Source of the DNA: Polyangiaceae bacterium | GTDB lineage: Bacteria > Myxococcota_A > Polyangia > Polyangiales > Polyangiaceae | Direction: 5' to 3' | NCBI GenBank assembly: GCA_025353725.1 | Contig: JANXOF010000080.1 | Span: forward strand, 1 to 64,000 | Length of the DNA: 64,000 bases | Shown: piece by piece, positions 59,613 through 64,000 of the stretch | Layout of the letters: each line of letters begins with the position of its first letter | How positions within the stretch are numbered: position 1 is the first letter of the stretch | Made by a program: the position numbers and the translations under genes | Notes under the pieces: model-generated | Databases searched by the model: none | Told to the model about the DNA's origin: nothing | Seen by the model: only the letters and a program-made list of their open reading frames with translations

Positions 59613-59648
59613 GCGCTCGGTCGCGTGGGCGGGCGACGCGCGCGTCAC

Positions 59649-60149
59649 CTATCGGGCGCCGCCCGCAAACCGCGGCTCGAATTCCGCGCGACCGAGCTCG
59701 AGCAGCTCGCCCACGGCCGCGATGGCTTCCGCGTATGTGGCGCGCGCCAGCGTCTTTCCCTCGGGCGTTTCAGGTTCGTCGAGGGCGAGAATGCTCGCCC
59801 ATACCGAGACGCCAGCCCCTGCGCCGAGGGAGGTGCGGAGCGTCGCGAGAAGCATGTGCATGCGGCTGACCGACGCGAGCGCCACCTCCAGGCTTCGCGC
59901 TCCTGACGTCACGTTTTTGCGAAGCTCGCATTCGTAACGGGCACACGCGCTTGGGCGCTCCGCGTACACGGAGCAAAGGCACCCGCGGAGCGCCGTGCAC
60001 GGCTGCGGCATGCACGTTTCGGAGTCGGATTGCAAGAGTCGCAAGCCGACACGCTTTAGCTTCACAGCCTCGTCTGGCGCGATAACAACGCTGCCAAAAA
60101 AGGTTCCGTCGCAGCAGAGGCCGCATTGCATGCATAGCGCATCCGACAC
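59649..60149 (-). CDS. YkgJ-family cysteine-cluster protein
   Basis: 166 residues. The N-terminal domain has the YkgJ/Fe-S-or-zinc pattern: CMQCGLCCDG, then PCTALRGCLCSVYAERPSAC and CARYECELR. The last 80 residues are helical. Members are predicted metal-binding proteins of unknown reaction. The gene is divergent from the ABC exporter operon, with the promoters in the 73 bp between. Confidence 0.85.
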   Translation of the reverse strand: MSDALCMQCGLCCDGTFFGSVVIAPDEAVKLKRVGLRLLQSDSETCMPQPCTALRGCLCSVYAERPSACARYECELRKNVTSGARSLEVALASVSRMHMLLATLRTSLGAGAGVSVWASILALDEPETPEGKTLARATYAEAIAAVGELLELGRAEFEPRFAGGAR

Positions 60150-60222
60150 GCCGTCGTTTCTAGTTCATTCCGCGCGCGTCCGCTTCACTTCCTGTCGCCG
60201 CACGAGCAGGGAGGCGAGTAGG

Positions 60223-61983
60223 GTGCTCCGATCCATGCGGGAACTCGGCAGGCTCCTTCGCTTAATCAAGCCGTACCGGCGAAGCGCATGGTTTGCGTTG
60301 CTTGGGCTGACGATCAACGTCGTGCTCGAGCTTACGATTCCGCGTCTTATTCAGCGCATCGTGGACCAGGGAATCCCCCAGCACGACCGCTCGCTCGTGG
60401 TTCAGACTACGCTTGTCATGCTCGCCATTTCCGTGGTGAGTACGGTCGTCGCGATAACCAATAACGTAACCTCCGTACGCGTAGGAGAAGGTGTCGCTCG
60501 CGACTTGCGTGAGATGCTCTTTCGTCGCATTCAAGGCTTCTCGTTCGGTAACTTGGACCGCCACCACGTCGCTCCGCTTCTGGTTCGCCTAACGAGCGAT
60601 GTCAGCGCGGCCAAAAACCTGGTGCAGATCTCGCTTCGTATCGGCACGCGCGCCCCGTTGATGATGCTCGGAAGCTTAGCGCTCATGGTAAGGACGAGCC
60701 CTGGCCTGGCGCTGAAGGTGCTCCCGCTCCTTGCCGTAACGGCGTTCCTGATTGCCTTTTTCGTTCTGCGCACGGAGCCGCTTTATCGGGCCGTCCAGGA
60801 GAAGCTCGACGCGCTCACCATGGTCCTCCAAGAGAACGTCGCTTTCGTACGCCTGGTAAAGTCTCTTGTACGAGCGGAGTTCGAGGGCGCGCGTTTCGAG
60901 GCTGTCAACGAGGCGATGACCGAGCGTTCGATCAAGGTGATGCAAATCATGTCTCTGATGTCGCCCTTGCTTGCGATGTGCATCAATACCGGAGTCGTTG
61001 TCGTTCTCTGTGTCGGGGGCTTGCAGTCCATTCGCGGCGAACTTTCGTTGGGCCAAATTATTGCATTTACCAATTACTTGGTCATGACGATGGCGCCGCT
61101 CGTGATGATGACGATGCTCTCCAGCGTGTGGGCGGCCGGGATCGCTTCGTCGCGCCGTACCGCCGAAATTCTCGAGACAGTCCCCGACGTGAGAGATCTC
61201 GCGGAGGCGCAGCCGCTTGTGTCACGTGGAGCTCCTCGAATAAGTTTTGAGAATGTGTCGTTTACCTATCACGGCGAGGGCCAGGAGGCCGCGCTTCGAG
61301 GCGTGACGTTTACGGCTGAACCGGGTGAGGTGGTTGCGATTGTCGGCTCGACGGGAGCTGGCAAATCTACTCTCGTGAGTCTCGTACCGCGCTTTTATGA
61401 TGTTTCCGCCGGCCGCGTCCTTATCGACGGCCGCGACGTTCGAGGGTGGACCTTGGATTCACTCGCTCCCGTGATTGGGGTCGTGCCGCAAGAGACACTC
61501 CTTTTCTCGGGCACTGTGCGAGATAACATTCGCTATGGGCGCCCTGACGCCTCCGACGAGGACGTCGTTCGAGCGGCTACGGCGGCGGAAGTTCATGCGT
61601 TCGTGAGTCGTCTCCCCGCCGCGTATGACACTTTTGTAACGCCTCGCGGGACGAACTTTTCGGGCGGACAGAAACAGCGCATCGCACTTGCTCGGGCGCT
61701 CTTGCTCGAGCCGAAGATTCTCATTCTTGATGACGCCATGAGTGCAGTTGACACGGAGACGGAGTCGAAAATTCGTCGTTCGCTTACGGCGACGCAAGCC
61801 GGTCGAACGACGCTACTCGTCGCGCAACGTATCGACCGCATCGCCTCGGCGGATCGGATTGTCGTACTCGAACGCGGCTGCCTCATGGCGCAAGGAACCC
61901 ATCGCGAGCTATTGGCGTCATGCCAGGTTTACCGTGAGATTTGCGACTCGCAAGATGCCCTCGCCAGCGGAGTCGGCGGTTGA
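60223..61983 (+). CDS. Half ABC exporter with degenerate ATP site
   Basis: 586 residues. GTG at 60223 has AGGGAGG eight bases upstream; ATG at 60235 is the alternative. Six membrane helices (SAWFALLGLTINVVLELTI, VVQTTLVMLAISVVSTVVAI, ALKVLPLLAVTAFLIAFFVL, and others) precede the nucleotide-binding domain. Walker A is GSTGAGKST and the signature NFSGGQKQR. Walker B reads LILDDAMSAVD, where the catalytic Glu is Asp, and the switch His is Gln (LLVAQRID). These changes mark the degenerate half of a heterodimeric exporter. Its stop overlaps the TTG start of its partner by 4 bp. Confidence 0.93.
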   Translation: MLRSMRELGRLLRLIKPYRRSAWFALLGLTINVVLELTIPRLIQRIVDQGIPQHDRSLVVQTTLVMLAISVVSTVVAITNNVTSVRVGEGVARDLREMLFRRIQGFSFGNLDRHHVAPLLVRLTSDVSAAKNLVQISLRIGTRAPLMMLGSLALMVRTSPGLALKVLPLLAVTAFLIAFFVLRTEPLYRAVQEKLDALTMVLQENVAFVRLVKSLVRAEFEGARFEAVNEAMTERSIKVMQIMSLMSPLLAMCINTGVVVVLCVGGLQSIRGELSLGQIIAFTNYLVMTMAPLVMMTMLSSVWAAGIASSRRTAEILETVPDVRDLAEAQPLVSRGAPRISFENVSFTYHGEGQEAALRGVTFTAEPGEVVAIVGSTGAGKSTLVSLVPRFYDVSAGRVLIDGRDVRGWTLDSLAPVIGVVPQETLLFSGTVRDNIRYGRPDASDEDVVRAATAAEVHAFVSRLPAAYDTFVTPRGTNFSGGQKQRIALARALLLEPKILILDDAMSAVDTETESKIRRSLTATQAGRTTLLVAQRIDRIASADRIVVLERGCLMAQGTHRELLASCQVYREICDSQDALASGVGG

Positions 61984-63788
61984 GTCCCCACGCAGGCGCT
62001 CGCCCACCCGGCAGCCTCGCCCGCGCGACCAACCCGCGCGGAACGATCTTGCGCCTCGCCACGTATTTCCGTGCGTTTCGTGTCGGCTTAGCGGCGGTCG
62101 CGGCGTGCATTTTGGCCTACACCGTGGCTGGCCTCGCCGGGCCGTACCTGATGGGAATCGCCCTTGATAGATTCATCGAAGGCCGTGACGCCGTGGGTCT
62201 TGCCCGGCTCGCGACGGTGATGCTTGTCGCCTTCGGTGTGGGCAATGCCCTTCAAGTCGTCGCGAGTTGGCTTATGGCAGGCCTATCCCAGCGCGCCTTG
62301 AAGCGCTTGCGTGGCGATCTCTTTCGGCACCTTCAGACGTTGCCCATTGCGTTCTTCGAGCGCCACGCCTCGGGCGAGCTTTTAAGTCGCCTGACGAACG
62401 ACATGGACGCCATCAACCAAGCGGTAGGCCAGAATGTGACGGCCCTGCTCGCAAGTACACTTGCCATGAGTGGCATTCTCATCGCGATGTTCGCGCTGAA
62501 TCACTGGCTCGCGCTGGCTTCGCTCCTCGTCGTCCCGCTCATGCTCTGGTTCGCGCGGTTTGTCGCTGTTTACACGCGGCGAGGCTTCAAAGAGCTCCAG
62601 CAACAAGTAGGTGTTCTCCATGCGCTACTCGAGGAATCCATCGGTGGCCAGCGCGTCATTCGTGCGTTCCGTCGCGAGGAGTCGGTGCTCGGTTCGTTTC
62701 AAGAACGGAACGAAAGCGTCTATCGAGTCGGCGTAAGTGCCAATACCTACGCCCTTCTCTTGATGCCCCTGACGAGCGTCCTGGGGACTCTGTTTGTGAT
62801 CGTTCTCGCCGGTTTGGGTGGGTGGCTCGCGCTCGAAGGGCTCGTAAGTGTTGGCGTGATAGCGACGTTTATCAGCTATGGGCAGAACTTTGTCCAACCG
62901 CTCCGCCAGATCTCAAACTTGTACAATACACTTCAAGCGGCTGTCGCGGGCGCCGAACGAATTTTCGAGGTTCTCGACACGCCGGGCGAGGTAGATACTG
63001 CGACAGCTCCAGTCAGTCGTTTGGCCGCAAAATCACCTTCGGGCGGGCTCCGCGGAGACGTCAGCTTTGAGCATGTGACATTCGGCTACCTTCCGGGCCG
63101 AGCGACGCTCGATGACGTCTCGTTCGAGGTGAGGCAGGGGCAGCGAGTGGCGCTCGTCGGACCCACCGGTGCCGGCAAGACGACCGTGATCCAAGTGCTC
63201 ACTCGATTTTACGAAATCGAGAGCGGCACGATTCGTATCGACGGTACCGACATTCGCGAATTGACAAAGGCAGACCTGCGAAGTCAGATCGGAGTCGTGC
63301 TCCAAGACACGTTTCTTTTCGGCGCAACTGTGATGGACAATCTTCGCTACGGGATGCTCGACGCGAGTGACGACGAAGTCTTTCGTGCCGCGGAGGTGGC
63401 TGACGCCGATCACTTTATTCGACAGCTGCCCCAAGGCTATCGGACAATGCTTTCGGAGCGGGGAGGGAATCTGAGTCGTGGGCAAAGGCAATTGCTCGCG
63501 ATCGCGCGAACACTTCTCGCCAATCCTCCTCTTTTGGTGTTGGACGAAGCGACGAGCAACGTTGATACGCGCACGGAAGCGCGCATTCAGACGGCACTGT
63601 CGCGACTGATGAAGGGGCGAACGAGCTTCGTTGTCGCGCACCGTATGAGTACGATTCGCGACGCCGATCTGGTGCTCGTGATGGACCACGGGCAGATCGT
63701 CGAGCGGGGAACGCACGTCGAGCTTTTGGCGGCTCGTGGCCTCTACGCCCGACTCGCGGGCAGTTCGGTAGAGGCTCACGACGGTTGA
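61980..63788 (+). CDS. Half ABC exporter with canonical ATP site
   Basis: 602 residues from TTG at 61980, which overlaps the partner's stop (TTGA) and has GCGGAG upstream; ATG at 61941 is an alternative. Six membrane helices precede an intact ATPase: Walker A GPTGAGKTT, signature NLSRGQRQ, Walker B LLVLDEATSNVD with catalytic Glu, and switch His in VVAHRMST. Together with the degenerate half it should form an asymmetric drug or lipid exporter of the LmrCD/TM287-288 kind. Substrate is unknown. Confidence 0.93.
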   Translation: MSPHAGARPPGSLARATNPRGTILRLATYFRAFRVGLAAVAACILAYTVAGLAGPYLMGIALDRFIEGRDAVGLARLATVMLVAFGVGNALQVVASWLMAGLSQRALKRLRGDLFRHLQTLPIAFFERHASGELLSRLTNDMDAINQAVGQNVTALLASTLAMSGILIAMFALNHWLALASLLVVPLMLWFARFVAVYTRRGFKELQQQVGVLHALLEESIGGQRVIRAFRREESVLGSFQERNESVYRVGVSANTYALLLMPLTSVLGTLFVIVLAGLGGWLALEGLVSVGVIATFISYGQNFVQPLRQISNLYNTLQAAVAGAERIFEVLDTPGEVDTATAPVSRLAAKSPSGGLRGDVSFEHVTFGYLPGRATLDDVSFEVRQGQRVALVGPTGAGKTTVIQVLTRFYEIESGTIRIDGTDIRELTKADLRSQIGVVLQDTFLFGATVMDNLRYGMLDASDDEVFRAAEVADADHFIRQLPQGYRTMLSERGGNLSRGQRQLLAIARTLLANPPLLVLDEATSNVDTRTEARIQTALSRLMKGRTSFVVAHRMSTIRDADLVLVMDHGQIVERGTHVELLAARGLYARLAGSSVEAHDG

Positions 63789-63917
63789 GAACTTTCGTTG
63801 GGTCCGCGTGTAGGTCCTGAGCTTACGCGGGTCGCATTGGCTATTTTGATGGGAAAAGGAGCCATCGAACGATGTCTGCTTTGGCGTGGTGCCGAGTGTT
63901 GATACCGTCGCAGGAAA

Positions 63918-64000
63918 ATGCCCCGCTCCACCTCCGTTTTCGCCCGACCTGTGCAGTTTGCCTTCGCTTGTGCTCTCGCACTCTCGTTAGCGGGTGCGAT
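63918..64000 (+). CDS. Start of an exported protein (cut by window end)
   Basis: ATG at 63918 with AGGAA just upstream opens a frame reading MPRSTSVFARPVQFAFACAL followed by ALSLAGA, a good signal peptide. It runs off the window. A second candidate, ATG at 63870 with AAGGAG upstream, is also open to the end but lacks a signal-like N-terminus. Product unknown. Confidence 0.45.
   Translation, partial: MPRSTSVFARPVQFAFACALALSLAGA

Noticed and set aside
1-64000. rRNA operons, CRISPR arrays, phage structural genes, biosynthetic gene clusters
   Set aside because: No regularly spaced direct repeats, no rRNA-like conserved segments, and no PKS/NRPS or capsid/portal motifs were found.

Overview
The window looks like a chromosomal segment of a myxobacterium or close relative (Myxococcota, probably the Polyangiia side). 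The reasons are high GC with strong third-position GC, a large number of small lipoproteins, two ECF sigma/zinc-finger anti-sigma loci, a caspase-like protease, FGE-sulfatase-fold and FHA proteins, several orphan histidine kinases, an FtsK of about 1,000 residues and a split F-type ATP synthase. The genus cannot be fixed from the sequence alone.

Layout. 1-2 kb: the tail of an IS66 transposase and two unrecognised genes, with signs of decay. 2.2-7.1 kb: an ECF sigma factor, its membrane anti-sigma factor and a secreted caspase-like protease with a C-terminal beta-rich (probably outer-membrane barrel) region, overlapping end to end, followed by three lipoproteins. 7.3-11.5 kb: a minus-strand block of unrecognised genes, most overlapping by 4 bp, plus a ParE-type toxin-antitoxin pair. 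The block lies between tRNA-Arg(UCG) and a 14-bp copy of that tRNA's anticodon arm, as a small tRNA-associated island would. 11.9-26.2 kb: lipid modification (acyl-CoA desaturase, cyclopropane synthase), a membrane-anchored FGE-fold protein, a dolichol-phosphate-mannose-synthase-like transferase, a GAF histidine kinase, an L,D-transpeptidase, an ABC1/UbiB kinase, an amidase lipoprotein and a cysteine-repeat FGE-fold lipoprotein.

26.3-29.5 kb: a minus-strand operon rph-rdgB-atpI-atpB-atpE, closed by a strong terminator. 29.6-34.4 kb: two convergent sensor kinases, an Fe-S oxidoreductase and a broken PAP2 phosphatase gene carrying one nonsense codon and two frameshifts. 34.6-37.8 kb: three c-type cytochrome lipoproteins and a fourth lipoprotein. 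37.9-42.3 kb: a KdpD/KdpE-like two-component pair without kdpFABC, followed in the same transcript by a probable outer-membrane protein, an ECF sigma factor and a FecR-type anti-sigma factor, with the last three junctions all 4-bp stop/start overlaps.

42.4-47.3 kb: assorted lipoproteins and membrane proteins. 47.3-52.6 kb: a tripartite RND efflux operon with 4-bp overlaps. 52.7-58.5 kb: an FHA protein, a HEAT-like lipoprotein and FtsK. 58.5-64 kb: a lipoprotein with an asparagine/glutamate repeat, a possible 46-codon gene, a YkgJ-type cysteine-cluster protein, an asymmetric two-gene ABC exporter and the start of one more exported protein.

The most unusual parts are the caspase-barrel protease under ECF control, the tRNA-bounded cryptic operon, and the two-component/ECF/outer-membrane chain. 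No rRNA, CRISPR array or replication origin was seen.
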